From Vibrio taketomensis (GTDB taxonomy: Bacteria; Pseudomonadota; Gammaproteobacteria; Enterobacterales; Vibrionaceae): a stretch of 64,000 nt of DNA. The position numbers were made by a program, and so were the translations under genes. This document shows positions 38,641 to 48,412 of the stretch, one piece after another; within the stretch, counting starts at the first letter, position 1; each line of letters begins with the position of its first letter. Where the stretch lies: positions 1,364,001 through 1,428,000 of the forward strand of contig NZ_AP019649.1 of assembly GCF_009938165.1 (NCBI RefSeq), given 5' to 3'. The notes beneath the pieces were generated by a model. It ran no database searches. It worked only from the letters and a program-made list of their open reading frames with translations, and was not told where the DNA came from.

Positions 38641-40044
38641 CAATCAAATATATTCAACGCATTGGTATTTTGTTTGGTTTTATCGCCTGAGCGTCGCCTC
38701 TTCATTGGCGCATGCAAACTGAAAGGTGCCGTCTGTGTGATTAAGGCAGACAATCAAATTGTGTTGGTCAAAGAGATTTTAACCGGTAAATGGTCTTTAC
38801 CAGGAGGACTCATTGATGGTGACGAAGAGCCTGCGTTGACCGCACAAAGGGAAGCTTGGGAAGAAGCGGGTTTAATTGTTACCGCAGGCAAAGAGCTGTA
38901 TCGAAACGACAAAGCAATCTATTTTGATTGTGTTTCTGATTCGGAGATTATTGCATTTGGTCAACAAGATTCAGCTGGTGGTTATCAGATACCTATTTGG
39001 TTTGCTCCTCACTTTGCCATCGAGGTAGAACAAGCACGATTGTTGACGCCAAGTGACTTGCATGCTGAAGATTACCGATACCCAGATCTTTGGTCATTAG
39101 TATCTTCGCTCTTACCAAATGCCACATCCCAATCAGTAGCGTTTGTTGATAATTTAATTGAATCAGCGCCAAGTTTTCAGCAGTCGGAATTGGCGTGGAT
39201 GGCGCAATTGCATGCGATGGTGAATGGTTTAAGTGCAGGTGCTAAAACTGCGGTCGATGTGTTTTTCAGCCAAGGAATGATGTTCACTTCGGGTTTGTGG
39301 TTACTGCTTCTGCCACTTTGTTATGCACAATTTGGTCGAGACATTACGGTTAAGTTGTCCTTTACATTGTTATTTGGGTATTTGCTCGTGAGTGTCGCGC
39401 AATTTAGCTTTGAACTACCACGTCCCAATGTTTACCTGCCATTGATGGAAAGTGTGCCGCAAGCGGGCTTTGGCATGCCAAATCTACCGATTGCACTTTG
39501 GGCAATTGCAATGAGTATTGTGCTGCCAAACATAGAATCGGCATGGCGCGCAAAGACAGCGATTATCGGCGCGTGTATATTGCTCTGGTTGGTCGTAAGT
39601 GCGTTCTATACGGGAAGTGCGTTTCTTATCGACAGCCTACTTGCACTTGTGCTGGGTTGGTTATGTGGTTGGCATATCAATCGATTAGACAAAACGATAG
39701 GGGCACAAAGCCGAAAACTATTTGTTGAGAAAGGTATTTGGGCGACGATGGCGGTTGCAGCCGGCGTTTTAGCCGTAATTTGGCACACTGAAGCCATTAT
39801 TAGCGCGATGCTCGCGGCTATCGCTATGTTGTTGGTTGTTACGATGCGAGCGTTGCCTGCGTCCATAACGTATAAACAAGCACTCGTTTGGGGAGCGATT
39901 GCGCTATTGCTGATCGCTGTATTTAGCGCCGTCACACCTTTAGTCAATACCAGCAGTTTGCATTCATTGCTTTTGAACGTTGCTATATTGCCAGTACTTA
40001 TTGTGGCGAGCGGGGTGTTTCTTCGCTTTAAAAGCCAGCAGTGA
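38637..40044 (+). pseudogene. Nudix hydrolase fused to a degenerate PAP2-like domain, frameshifted in the signal peptide
   Basis: The ATG at 38637 overlaps the GNAT stop. As written, the frame stops at 38688-38690 and the main open frame runs from 38662 in another phase. Adding one C at 38686-38687 and one A at 38716-38718 gives a clean signal peptide (M-T-I-K-Y-I-Q-R-I-G, hydrophobic core, S-L-A-H-A cleavage site) joined to K-L-K-G-A-V-C-V-I-K. The Nudix box is intact (G-x5-E-x7-R-E-A-W-E-E-A-G-L, about residues 55-77). The C-terminal membrane part has PAP2 layout with its catalytic residues replaced: Q for Lys in motif 1, P-N-L-P for P-S-G-H, and S-A-x5-A-x3-D for S-R-x5-H-x3-D. The Nudix activity may be kept, the phosphatase activity is doubtful. 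A strong terminator follows. Confidence 0.8.
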
Positions 40045-40051
40045 TATGTGT

Positions 40052-40084
40052 AAAAAAAAGACCTAGCAATGCTAGGTCTTTTTT
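40052..40084. terminator. Bidirectional terminator after the Nudix-PAP2 gene
   Basis: AGACCTAGC (40059-40067) and GCTAGGTCT (40071-40079) form a perfect nine-base stem with an AAT loop, flanked by eight A on the left and a T-run on the right. It separates two convergent genes. Confidence 0.92.
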
Positions 40085-40095
40085 ATTGGCGTTAA

Positions 40096-41736
40096 TTAAC
40101 ACTTGAATTGAGAGACTAAACGATCCAATTCGTCACATTGTTGATTTAGCACATTCACACGCTGTTCGGCGAACTCAGCGCTGCTTACGACTTGATTGCT
40201 GTTATTCGCAATATGGTGGATATTGTTGGATATCTGTTCGCTAGAGATGTTTTGTTGCCCTGCAGCTGAGGCGATTTCGGTATTGATCGCACTGATGCGC
40301 GCAATCGCTTCCAATATTACCTGTAGAGATTTATTGGCATGACCAGCAGTTTCAATGGTGGTTTCACTGCTAACTTTGCTGCGATTCATGACTTCTACTG
40401 CTTGTTCTGCGCCAGTTTGCAATTTCTCAATCATCGATTGAATTTCGCCAGTACTTTGTTGCGTGCGACTCGCAAGTGAACGCACCTCATCCGCGACGAC
40501 GGCAAAGCCTCTGCCTTGTTCACCGGCTCGTGCTGCCTCTATTGCTGCATTTAGCGCGAGTAGGTTAGTTTGCTCTGCGATACCTTTAATGACATCTAAA
40601 ACCGAGGCGATGTTGCTAACATCTTCAGACAGATGGTTGACCACTTGACCTGCTTGATCGACTTCAGAAGCTAATGTGCGAATCGAGGCAACGGTTTGTT
40701 CGAGTACGATTGCGCTGGATTTCACTTCCTCATCGGCACTTTGGCTTGCTTGCGCGGCATCGTGAGCGTTTTCACTTACATTCTGGCTAGTCGCTTGCAT
40801 CTCTTGAATAGCAGCTGACACGTGTTCGCTTTCGATTCGTTGTTGGTTAGTTTGTTCACTGATCCCTTGAGACGCATCGACTAGGCCCGCCAATTCCGTT
40901 TTCACGGCTTGGTTAGTTGCGATCACTTGCAAAATGGTATTGCGAATTTTTCCAACAAATAAGTTAAAACTCGTCGCTAATCTACCTAACTCATCACTAG
41001 AGTTGGATTGAATTGTTTGGTTTAAGTCACCATCACCGGAGGCAATTTCAGCCATCGCTTTTTGAATATTCTCAATCGGTTTGACGATAGTGCGAATAAG
41101 GCTCCCGTAGGCTCCGATGGCCAAAATTATGACAAGAAGGATACCGATGAGTAGTGAACGTTCAGCAAAGGTCGAGGCTGCCGAGATCGCTTCCTGTAAC
41201 GTGCCTTTTTTTGCTTCTAATGCATCTTTAACCACATTGAGCTCGTCTCGCACTGTGGCAAACTGCTGATCATATGAACCTTTCTGCTGTTGATATAGGT
41301 CGATCCAGTCAGATTGAGGTGCTGCAAGCAATGCTTCGTAACTGTTGAGCCATTTTTCAGTTGAGGCAACCATTTGGTTGATCGCTGGTGTTAGCTCTTC
41401 AGGCATGACACCTGTCTCGACAACCGTGTATACTTTTTTCATTCGAGGAATGGTTTTGTACGCGTTGTCTTTATATTCGAATAAGTTGTAATCAATAGAG
41501 TCTTGTTGACCCTCGGATAACGCGATGCCTTGGACCGCAGATGTGGCTTGATAGAAGTCTCGGTATGCATCTTCGATGTTAAACAACACAGGTATAATGA
41601 CGTTGTTTAGCTCTTCCGTTAACCGAGTTTGTTGTCTAGAGCTAAAGACATTGACCATAGATGTGACGAGAAAAACGGCAATAATGCTCAGTATGGGAAG
41701 AGAGATTTTGTATTTTACTGACAGAGAATGCAGCAT
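40096..41736 (-). CDS. Methyl-accepting chemotaxis protein
   Basis: A 546-residue chemoreceptor. A membrane helix at residues about 11-29 is followed by a helical periplasmic sensor (about 30-190), a second helix ([12 protein letters not shown] near residue 195), a HAMP domain, and the cytoplasmic signalling domain. The hairpin tip motif, [22 protein letters not shown], is conserved near residues 395-415, so it can interact with CheA and CheW. Ligand unknown. The C-terminus F-K-C lacks a CheR-binding pentapeptide. It is a single gene between two convergent or divergent neighbours. Confidence 0.94.
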   Translation of the reverse strand: MLHSLSVKYKISLPILSIIAVFLVTSMVNVFSSRQQTRLTEELNNVIIPVLFNIEDAYRDFYQATSAVQGIALSEGQQDSIDYNLFEYKDNAYKTIPRMKKVYTVVETGVMPEELTPAINQMVASTEKWLNSYEALLAAPQSDWIDLYQQQKGSYDQQFATVRDELNVVKDALEAKKGTLQEAISAASTFAERSLLIGILLVIILAIGAYGSLIRTIVKPIENIQKAMAEIASGDGDLNQTIQSNSSDELGRLATSFNLFVGKIRNTILQVIATNQAVKTELAGLVDASQGISEQTNQQRIESEHVSAAIQEMQATSQNVSENAHDAAQASQSADEEVKSSAIVLEQTVASIRTLASEVDQAGQVVNHLSEDVSNIASVLDVIKGIAEQTNLLALNAAIEAARAGEQGRGFAVVADEVRSLASRTQQSTGEIQSMIEKLQTGAEQAVEVMNRSKVSSETTIETAGHANKSLQVILEAIARISAINTEIASAAGQQNISSEQISNNIHHIANNSNQVVSSAEFAEQRVNVLNQQCDELDRLVSQFKC

Positions 41737-42008
41737 TTTATGTCCTTGTTTTTGTCCTGTTTAGTGTATAAAAATGCGGGTTATCATTAAGTCGAGATAA
41801 TCGTACGCTTAAAGCTCAGCCAAGAGCAGAACTGAGTTTTGTCATGGTACAGTACCTCATTGGTTAAAGTTTTGATTAATTTCTCAATTTATTAACGCGT
41901 AAGTGGCTGATTATTCGATGCATTCTACATATTTCGGATTAAGGCAGTTTGGAGTGAAGGGCGGTTTTATCCACGCAAGTAGAATCAATAAATTTCAAGG
42001 AAGTAAGT

Positions 42009-42689
42009 ATGGTGGGAGAGAAGTTGTACAAGTTAAATGAAATGTTTGAAACCATCCAAGGTGAAGGGGTGTACACTGGTGTTCCATCTGTTTTTATTCG
42101 TTTGCAGAAGTGCTCAGTAGGGTGTGCATGGTGTGATACGAAACAAACTTGGTACGTTAATCCTGAAGATGAGCAACCGATCGAGAAAATATTGGTAAAA
42201 TCGGTCGATGAACCAACATGGTGCAGTGTGACAGCTCAGCAGTTAGTCTCTCTATATCTTGAACGTTATAGTGCCAAGCATATCGTGATTACGGGCGGTG
42301 AACCTTGTGAATATGATTTATTGCCGTTAACCCAAGCATTTGAAGAGATTGGGTGTCAGTGTCAAATTGAGACTAGCGGGACATCCGAAATCAAAGTCAC
42401 AGATGCGACTTGGGTGACGGTGTCACCTAAAATCAATATGAAAGGCAAGTTGCCTATCTTGCCTAGTGCTCTTCAGCGTGCGAATGAAATTAAGCATCCA
42501 GTTGGTTCGAACAAAGATATTGAGCAACTAGAGGCGCTTCTATCAGGACAAACAACAAAGTCGGACGTCGTGGTTTCTTTGCAGCCAATCAGCCAAAAAG
42601 CACGAGCTACTCAACTTTGTATTAAAACTTGCATTAAACGTAATTGGCGTTTATCGATTCAAACTCATAAATATCTCGATATCGCTTAA
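42009..42689 (+). CDS. queE: 7-carboxy-7-deazaguanine synthase
   Basis: A 226-residue radical-SAM enzyme that turns carboxytetrahydropterin into 7-carboxy-7-deazaguanine in queuosine synthesis. The iron-sulfur motif C-S-V-G-C-A-W-C (C-x3-C-x2-C, residues about 36-43) fits the radical-SAM pattern, F-E-T-I-Q-G-E-G-V near residue 13 is the family N-terminus, and I-T-G-G-E-P near residue 96 binds SAM. The ATG at 42009 has AAGGAAG seven bases upstream. queC follows on the same strand. I do not see a preQ1 riboswitch in the 270 bases upstream. Confidence 0.93.
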   Translation: MVGEKLYKLNEMFETIQGEGVYTGVPSVFIRLQKCSVGCAWCDTKQTWYVNPEDEQPIEKILVKSVDEPTWCSVTAQQLVSLYLERYSAKHIVITGGEPCEYDLLPLTQAFEEIGCQCQIETSGTSEIKVTDATWVTVSPKINMKGKLPILPSALQRANEIKHPVGSNKDIEQLEALLSGQTTKSDVVVSLQPISQKARATQLCIKTCIKRNWRLSIQTHKYLDIA

Positions 42690-42703
42690 ATAGGAACATG
42701 ATA

Positions 42704-43390
42704 ATGAAAAAAGCAGTTGTTGTTTTTAGTGGTGGTCAAGATTCCACTACGTGCTTGGTTGAAGCGCTAAACAATTACGATGAGGTTCATGCCATCACCT
42801 TCGATTATGGTCAAAGACACAAATTGGAAATCGAGGTAGCAAAAAGTCTCGCGACTGAACTTGGTGTAAAAACGCATAAAGTGATGGATGTGGGCTTACT
42901 TAATGAGTTGGCGATCAGTTCTTTAACGCGTGACGATATTGAAGTATCACATGAGTTGCAAGCCAATGGCCTGCCGAATTCATTCGTGCCAGGACGCAAT
43001 ATCCTTTTTCTTACGTTAGCTGGCATATACGCATATCAAGTGGGTGCGGAGACTGTGATCACTGGTGTGTGTGAAACCGATTTTTCAGGTTACCCAGATT
43101 GTCGTGATGTATTTGTGAAGGCAATGAATTCAGCATTGGTTCACGGCATGGATAAGCAGTTGACCATCAAAACACCGTTAATGTGGTTAAACAAAGCTGA
43201 AACTTGGGCACTTGCTGATATGTTGGGCGCGTTGGACCTAGTACGTAATAAAACTCTCACTTGTTACAATGGCATTATCGGAGATGGCTGTGGCCATTGC
43301 CCATCATGCGAATTGCGCAGCAATGGGCTGAATGAGTATTTGAACGCATCTAAAGAAGTGATGGCATCTCTTGTGGGTAAACTTCAGTAG
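42704..43390 (+). CDS. queC: 7-cyano-7-deazaguanine synthase
   Basis: QueC (228 residues) converts 7-carboxy-7-deazaguanine to preQ0 with ATP and ammonia. The PP-loop S-G-G-Q-D-S-T-T is at residues 8-15, and a zinc site C-G-H-C-P-S-C with an upstream Cys is near residue 205. ATG codons at 42698 and 42704 are in frame; the AGGA ribosome site fits 42704 better. queE ends 14 bases upstream, so the two genes are one unit. The 3' end overlaps the convergent TPR-GGDEF gene by about 41 bases. Confidence 0.94.
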   Translation: MKKAVVVFSGGQDSTTCLVEALNNYDEVHAITFDYGQRHKLEIEVAKSLATELGVKTHKVMDVGLLNELAISSLTRDDIEVSHELQANGLPNSFVPGRNILFLTLAGIYAYQVGAETVITGVCETDFSGYPDCRDVFVKAMNSALVHGMDKQLTIKTPLMWLNKAETWALADMLGALDLVRNKTLTCYNGIIGDGCGHCPSCELRSNGLNEYLNASKEVMASLVGKLQ

Positions 43391-45346
43391 GTGAGTCGTC
43401 AGTCGTTGGGTAAATAGGCGCGTTAAACGCGTCTATGATCTGATTATTTCCTTTGCGCTTAATTTGGCAAAGCGCTTGATCTAAGATGGCATACAACTCA
43501 TTAAAATCACTTAACGCTTTAGACGTGGCAAGATATGAACAACTGGCTGACAGTGAAACAGGTTGGAAGTTGTTTGTCTGAGGAGCACTGTGTGCGATGG
43601 CACTGTGAAGTTGTTGTACACGGAACTCAACATCGATTTCATCAACTTCTTTTAGTAGTACCAGCAATTCTTCTCCACCTAATCGACCGATAAAATCACC
43701 GGACTTAAGATGTTTCGCAATGTTTGTTACCGCGTCTCTTAAAAGCTGGTCGCCCAGATGATGTCCAAATTATTGTTAACCGCTTTAAAATTATCCAACC
43801 TAATAAAATCAGTACATTTTTAGTGCTCTAAGTGAGGCGCTTTCTGTGCTTTCACTTTTTCAATACAGCTGCTTCGATTTAGAGCCTTACCAATCGCGTC
43901 CCATGAGAGTTGGGCGTATTTACGGTTGTAGTAAAACATCAAAGCAATAACAATGAATGCCAATGTAAATACCGAGAGCAGTGCCAACATTAACTGTTTA
44001 CCTAGCAATGCATTTTCGGCAATCAGTTTTGAATTCTGGTGTTCAAGTCTCTCGACCTTTGATTTGCTTTCATTGTCTCTGCGAGTCGACTCTAGGGCGA
44101 TAAATGCATTAGCGTTGTCTTTATCTCGTTTTTGCAATTCGGATTTTGCGTACTCTCGGTAGTATCCGAGTGCTTTGTCATAGTTTTTTTGATGTTCAGA
44201 TATCTCCGCTAGCAGTGCAAGTGCTTGAGCCGAGAGTCTCTCGCTGGCCACATTTTTACCTAAGCTGTGGGCATGTTCAGCAAAGTCATGGGCGGCAATA
44301 TACTTGTTTTGCTCTTTGTGGGTGCGCGCGAGAGCGAGATAAATTTCACCGCGAATTTGTGCATTATCTTGTTTGGTAGCATTGTCTAACGCTGCAAGCA
44401 GATGTGATGTTCCCACCTCAAAATTCCCGGTGCCAATATAGGCTTCTCCCAAACCTAGATCAGCAAACGTTACGCCGTAAGGGTAGTTTAGTCGTTGCGA
44501 TAGATGTTTTGACTGGCTGAAATGCGTAATCGCTGATGAGTATTCTGACTGTTTTAGTTTTACTTTCCCCATACTGTGATGCGTTTGAGCGAGCTTGAGA
44601 GGTTGAGATAACTGTTCTCGAATCTTCAGGGCTTTATTTATGTACTCTTCAGCTTGTGTGAAGCTGCCTAAATTCGCGAGTAGTAAACCTGCGTCGTTAT
44701 AAATTCCCGACGCATCTTCATAGTCGGGAATAATGGAGAGAAGCTGTTGGTATGTATCTAACGCGAGTGGATAGTGACCCAAAAACTCTTGGTTGTTAGC
44801 GATAACGCGAAGTGCAAGGTATTTGGGTAATATAGGCTGGTCAACATCTTGAATATGCGTATTGAGTGAAGAGCAATAGATATCCGCTTGATGGTAAAGA
44901 GCTTGGCGGTTTAACACTCGACATAGATGGTACTCAAAGAGGATCTTGCCATTGATTGAATTACTTAACTCAACATCTTCTAATAGCGACAGGTAGCCCT
45001 CTCTAGCAGAGATAAAATTAAGTTGTTCTTCACTGTTAAGGGCATTAATAAAGAGCTTTTCTTGAGTGGCGAACTTACCGTCAATAGCGTTAGCGTTGTT
45101 GTTACCAAAGTAGGGTTGCCCATGCAGCAGCATAAATCCATGTAGCTTACTACTGATATAGAGTTTTTCAACGCCGGCAGGTAATGCGTCGTAGCGGTCT
45201 TGAAGTAAGGAAAGTGCACGTTTGTCATTTTTCGCGACGGCATCCGCGTAGGCCGACTCCCAGGTTAAATGTGCTGGGTTTGCATGAGTGACTAGCGCTG
45301 CGAACAGGGCACTAAAGGAGAAAAAACTGGCTACGTTGATTTTCAT
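43350..45346 (-). pseudogene. Periplasmic TPR sensor - GGDEF protein, interrupted by frameshifts
   Basis: The first frame (43820-45346, 508 residues) has a signal peptide, TPR repeats from about residue 60 to 400 (for example L-L-A-N-L-G-S-F-T-Q-A-E-E-Y-I), a coiled coil, a membrane helix (about 455-475) and the start of a GGDEF domain (D-A-I-G-K-A-L-N-R). It stops at 43820-43822. The rest of the GGDEF domain continues to 43350: L-D-N-F-K-A-V-N-N, G-H-H-L-G-D-Q-L-L, and the signature R-L-G-G-E-E-L. At least two or three single-base changes between 43740 and 43835 are needed to join them; one is a missing G near 43773. A diguanylate cyclase sensing a periplasmic signal is expected. It is unclear whether the damage is real or sequencing error. 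Confidence 0.75.
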
Positions 45347-45533
45347 ACTACCGTGGAAAACAAATAATATTTTTATAATTAGCGGTTTATCATGGTGACT
45401 AGTTGCAAATGAACAATTTAGTCGTGCGAAAAGAGCGTAATTGTGAAAGTACTCTCGATTTTCTTTGTCGATAGAGAGAGTTATGCACTATCCCGACAAA
45501 TAATGAATTATCGTTTAGAGATATTTAGGGTAT

Positions 45534-45562
45534 AAAAAAACGCCTAAGAGTTTAGGCGTTTT
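45534..45562. terminator. Terminator after the DUF2750 gene
   Basis: CGCCTAA (45541-45547) and TTAGGCG (45552-45558) form a perfect stem with a four-base loop. The A-run at 45534-45540 gives seven T on the minus strand. Confidence 0.88.
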
Positions 45563-45584
45563 ATGCAAGATAATGGGCTACCGA

Positions 45585-45935
45585 TTACAGGTACATTTTA
45601 GCCAGTTCAGAAGGCTCGACTTCTTTACCTTCAAGATTGCCATTCCAGTTAGTACCAACTAGAACGCCATCTTCATCTAATGTTAGTAGCCAATCTTCAA
45701 CAAAGATGTCTAGAGGAATCTCAAGCACCTCAAAATCTGCCCATTCTTCAACGTTGTGTGTTTCTGCGTCTTCTTTTGATGACCAGAAAGGCATCACTTC
45801 GCTCTCTTCGAATTCAGTTGAGTCACACGATAGCCAACCTTCTTCATTACGTAGACCCCAAACTAATTGGTTAGCTTTGGTTTCTTCAATGAATAGCGCT
45901 AGGTTTGCATCGATATCAGCAGTTAATTTGCTCAT
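45585..45935 (-). CDS. DUF2750 domain-containing protein
   Basis: A 116-residue acidic protein with the DUF2750 look: an N-terminal helix, then W-G-L-R-N-E-E-G-W, M-P-F-W-S-S-K-E-D-A near residue 50, and D-W-L-L-T-L-D-E-D-G near residue 83. Proteins of this kind are common in gamma-proteobacteria and have no established function. It is a lone gene, with a terminator directly downstream and another (45997-46020) upstream. Confidence 0.85.
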   Translation of the reverse strand: MSKLTADIDANLALFIEETKANQLVWGLRNEEGWLSCDSTEFEESEVMPFWSSKEDAETHNVEEWADFEVLEIPLDIFVEDWLLTLDEDGVLVGTNWNGNLEGKEVEPSELAKMYL

Positions 45936-45996
45936 GGTAATTCTCTTATGAAAACAATTTTCGTAAGGTTAGCACTGCGCTAGCAACTTACCAAAC

Positions 45997-46020
45997 AAAA
46001 AAGGAGCTTTCGCTCCTTTT
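45997..46020. terminator. Terminator after the OmpA-like gene
   Basis: GGAGC (46003-46007) and GCTCC (46012-46016) form a stem with a TTTC loop, flanked by six A and four T. On the minus strand it stops the tolC-ompA unit. Confidence 0.8.
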
Positions 46021-46092
46021 GTTGATGATTTACCTACGCAATTGACGCTAGGTCGTTGCGTTAGACCGCAATTTGGTCATGTTGCTAAACGT

Positions 46093-46704
46093 TTATTTAT
46101 CCAGTCGTGTAAAAATTGTCCATTCCTTAACAACTTCGCCTTTGTGACCAGCCACATTGGCAACTACTTTGCGATTGCGAGCGTGACTGAGTTCATCATC
46201 ACCATCGTTTTCAAGTTTGTTTTCACCATAACCGATGATAGAAACACGTTGAGGTGAAATGCCATAAGACTCAAGCTCTAGCTCAACGTTTTTTGCTCGA
46301 CGTTTAGAAAGGGCAAGGTTGTAGTCTTCATCGCCAACTTTACTGGCAAAACCCTGAATTTCGATCGAGGTTTCAGGGTACTGCTTGAGGAAATCGGCCA
46401 TTTGAGCGATTTGTTGTTTGAAAATCGGCAGTATCTCACTAGAGTCATTCTCAAATAGAATATGAAGACCAAGCGAGTCAGACGTTTCGACGAGTCGGCC
46501 ACAGCCTTCGTTGTTGATTTCTGCGCCTTGCGGCGTTAATTCACATAGGTCTCGCGCGTTGATCACGCCATCGCTGTCATCGTCTACTAGGTCAGCGATT
46601 TGAATTGGCTTAGGTGTGGGAATATAGTCATATTCACTATCACTGCTCACACAACCGGCTGTTGTTAAAATGATAGACGAAAGGGCAAATGCAACTTTTT
46701 TCAT
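46093..46704 (-). CDS. OmpA-family lipoprotein of the type I secretion locus
   Basis: A 203-residue outer-membrane lipoprotein. The signal peptide ends in L-T-T-A-G-C near residue 18. A calcium-binding-like acidic segment follows (D-D-D-S-D-G-V-I-N-A-R-D, residues about 41-52), then an OmpA C-terminal domain: I-L-F-E-N-D-S-S near residue 82, I-E-I-Q-G-F-A-S near residue 115 and S-K-R-R-A near residue 133, which binds peptidoglycan. It starts one base after the TolC stop, with GGAG as ribosome site. Such OmpA genes often accompany LapA-type adhesin exporters, although their role is not well established. I choose the ATG at 46704, not 46734. Confidence 0.9.
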   Translation of the reverse strand: MKKVAFALSSIILTTAGCVSSDSEYDYIPTPKPIQIADLVDDDSDGVINARDLCELTPQGAEINNEGCGRLVETSDSLGLHILFENDSSEILPIFKQQIAQMADFLKQYPETSIEIQGFASKVGDEDYNLALSKRRAKNVELELESYGISPQRVSIIGYGENKLENDGDDELSHARNRKVVANVAGHKGEVVKEWTIFTRLDK

Positions 46705-46705
46705 T

Positions 46706-48010
46706 TTAATACTCCACTGCTTCGTGCCATTCACTTGGCGTGTCGACTCTTAGAGCATCTAGCAGAACACCCGTGGCGTTAAAAACGCGATACTTCGCAA
46801 ACTGCTCATCATACTTAGCGTCGATATAACCTTTGCGAGCTTCAAATAGCTCATTTTCAGTGTTGAGAACATCAAGCAATGTGCGTTTACCTATCTTGTA
46901 TTGTTTTTCATAAGCGATGACCGTTTCCGATGCGGCATCGACATGGTCTTGTAAAAATTCTTTTTGCTGTACCGTTAAGTCTAAAGCGCTCCAAGAGAGT
47001 CTCAACCCTTCTTCAACCGAGCGGAAAGTACGGTCGCGGAAGTCTTTTGCTTTGTTGAGTTGATAGGCGGCGCTATCTGCAATGTCTTTATCGCTACCAC
47101 CGTTATACAAGTTGTATTTTAGGCGCAGCATCGCTGATAGTTCATCACTGCTGCCTTCAATGCCACCAGCATCATCTCGCCAAGTCTGTGCAGCTTCAAG
47201 GGACACGGTTGGGTAATAATTGCCTTTACGTTGTTGGAATTGAAAGCGAGCGGAGTCAACGTCGACTTGAGAAACTTTGATGACAGGATTATTTTCAAAC
47301 GCTTGCTCTAAGCCTGCTTGAAGGGTTGGCGGAAGTGCATTGATGTCCGCTCGTGGAAAAATGAGGCCTTGAGGTGATTGACCAACCAAACGTTGAAATT
47401 GAGTGTGCGTATCAAAGAGGTTATTTTGCGCGGCGATCAAATTACCGTGTGCTTTAGCTAGGCGCGCTTCAACTTGAGACAAGTCAGCAGTTGAGCCGAT
47501 ACCTGATTCTACACGGCGTTTAATGTCACGGTGTATCTGTTTATGGATTGCTAAATTTGCTTCGGACAGTTTTAGGATTTCGTAAGCTTTTGTGGCATCT
47601 AAATAAACACGCGCCACTTGAAGTGCCATATCAGAGGCGTCAGCGAGCAATTGATAGCGCACTGACTCGGCGTCTGCAGCGGTGCGAGACATGTCGTTAA
47701 TGGTTGCGTTTCCGTCCCAAAGTAATTGAGTGAGGCTCAATGATGCGTCTTTTCTCGTTAAGTCATTTTCGATCCCGGATGCGAGATCGACGGATTCATA
47801 ACCAATGCCTGCGTCTAAATCTAAAGAAGGCAAATATGCACCTTCAGATGCTTCCGCTTCATAGTATTTACTCTTGAACTCGTTAAATGCGGCTTTAATT
47901 TCAGGGTTATTTGTAATAGTCAGTGAGACGGCTTGTTCTAAAGTTTGGCTTGAAGCGTTAAAACTAACCCCACAAATTAGAGCTAGTGTGCTGAGCTTTA
48001 TTATTTTCAC
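46706..48010 (-). CDS. TolC-family type I secretion outer membrane protein (LapE-like)
   Basis: A 434-residue outer-membrane channel. The GTG at 48010 has AGGAG seven bases upstream and gives a standard signal peptide (V-K-I-I-K-L-S-T-L, cleavage near S-F-N-A-S-S); a longer frame from 48184 is unlikely. Family features: L-E-Q-A-V-S-L-T-I-T-N-N-P-E-I near residue 28, Y-L-P-S-L-D-L near residue 60, G-N-Y-Y-P-T-V-S-L-E near residue 265, and L-D-V-L-N-T-E-N-E-L near residue 375, all typical of the secretion-type (TIGR01844-like) subgroup. It lies divergent from the adhesin gene it probably serves. The ABC and HlyD partners are not in the window. Confidence 0.9.
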   Translation of the reverse strand: MKIIKLSTLALICGVSFNASSQTLEQAVSLTITNNPEIKAAFNEFKSKYYEAEASEGAYLPSLDLDAGIGYESVDLASGIENDLTRKDASLSLTQLLWDGNATINDMSRTAADAESVRYQLLADASDMALQVARVYLDATKAYEILKLSEANLAIHKQIHRDIKRRVESGIGSTADLSQVEARLAKAHGNLIAAQNNLFDTHTQFQRLVGQSPQGLIFPRADINALPPTLQAGLEQAFENNPVIKVSQVDVDSARFQFQQRKGNYYPTVSLEAAQTWRDDAGGIEGSSDELSAMLRLKYNLYNGGSDKDIADSAAYQLNKAKDFRDRTFRSVEEGLRLSWSALDLTVQQKEFLQDHVDAASETVIAYEKQYKIGKRTLLDVLNTENELFEARKGYIDAKYDEQFAKYRVFNATGVLLDALRVDTPSEWHEAVEY

Positions 48011-48412
48011 TGTTCTTCTCCTAGAAGTACTTTTGCTCGGAATACTACTCAAAAATGTTCTTAATAGTGAGAAGCAAAGAGCAAAAGCCGGGGATACAAT
48101 TTGTTTATCCCTAGTAATGCACTTGTTTTGCACAATTGTTTTTGTGTTGCGGCGTAATGTATCAAAAATAAGAAAGTAATCCAACTGAATGTTTTGTTTT
48201 GATATTGAGTGTTACTGTGTGTTTATTATATGTTTTACAGAAAGGTTTTCATGAATACATATGTTGCTTAGTCTCAAACTTGGAAAACTTGGTATTTACC
48301 GTGCTGTTTGAGCATCTCATTGCTATTTGAAGTGTAAAATTTCGTCACATTAAAATGTTAATTGAAAGGCGTAATTTCGTTAATTAACACAAAAATAGTT
48401 TGAGGCTAGGCT
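48011..48412. other. 402-base divergent region between TolC and adhesin genes
   Basis: It must contain promoters for the tolC-ompA unit and the adhesin. It is AT-rich. A small perfect repeat, GGGATA (48091-48096) and TATCCC (48106-48111), lies inside, and AGGCTAGG serves as ribosome site for the adhesin ATG. Sites for cyclic-di-GMP-responsive regulators may be present, but I cannot identify them. Confidence 0.5.

Noticed and set aside
41737..42008. PreQ1 riboswitch before queE
   Set aside because: No preQ1-I type hairpin with the following A-rich tail was seen near the queE ribosome site.
48011..48184. Longer N-terminus for the secretion TolC
   Set aside because: It has no signal peptide at its start, while the GTG at 48010 has a good ribosome site and a normal signal sequence.
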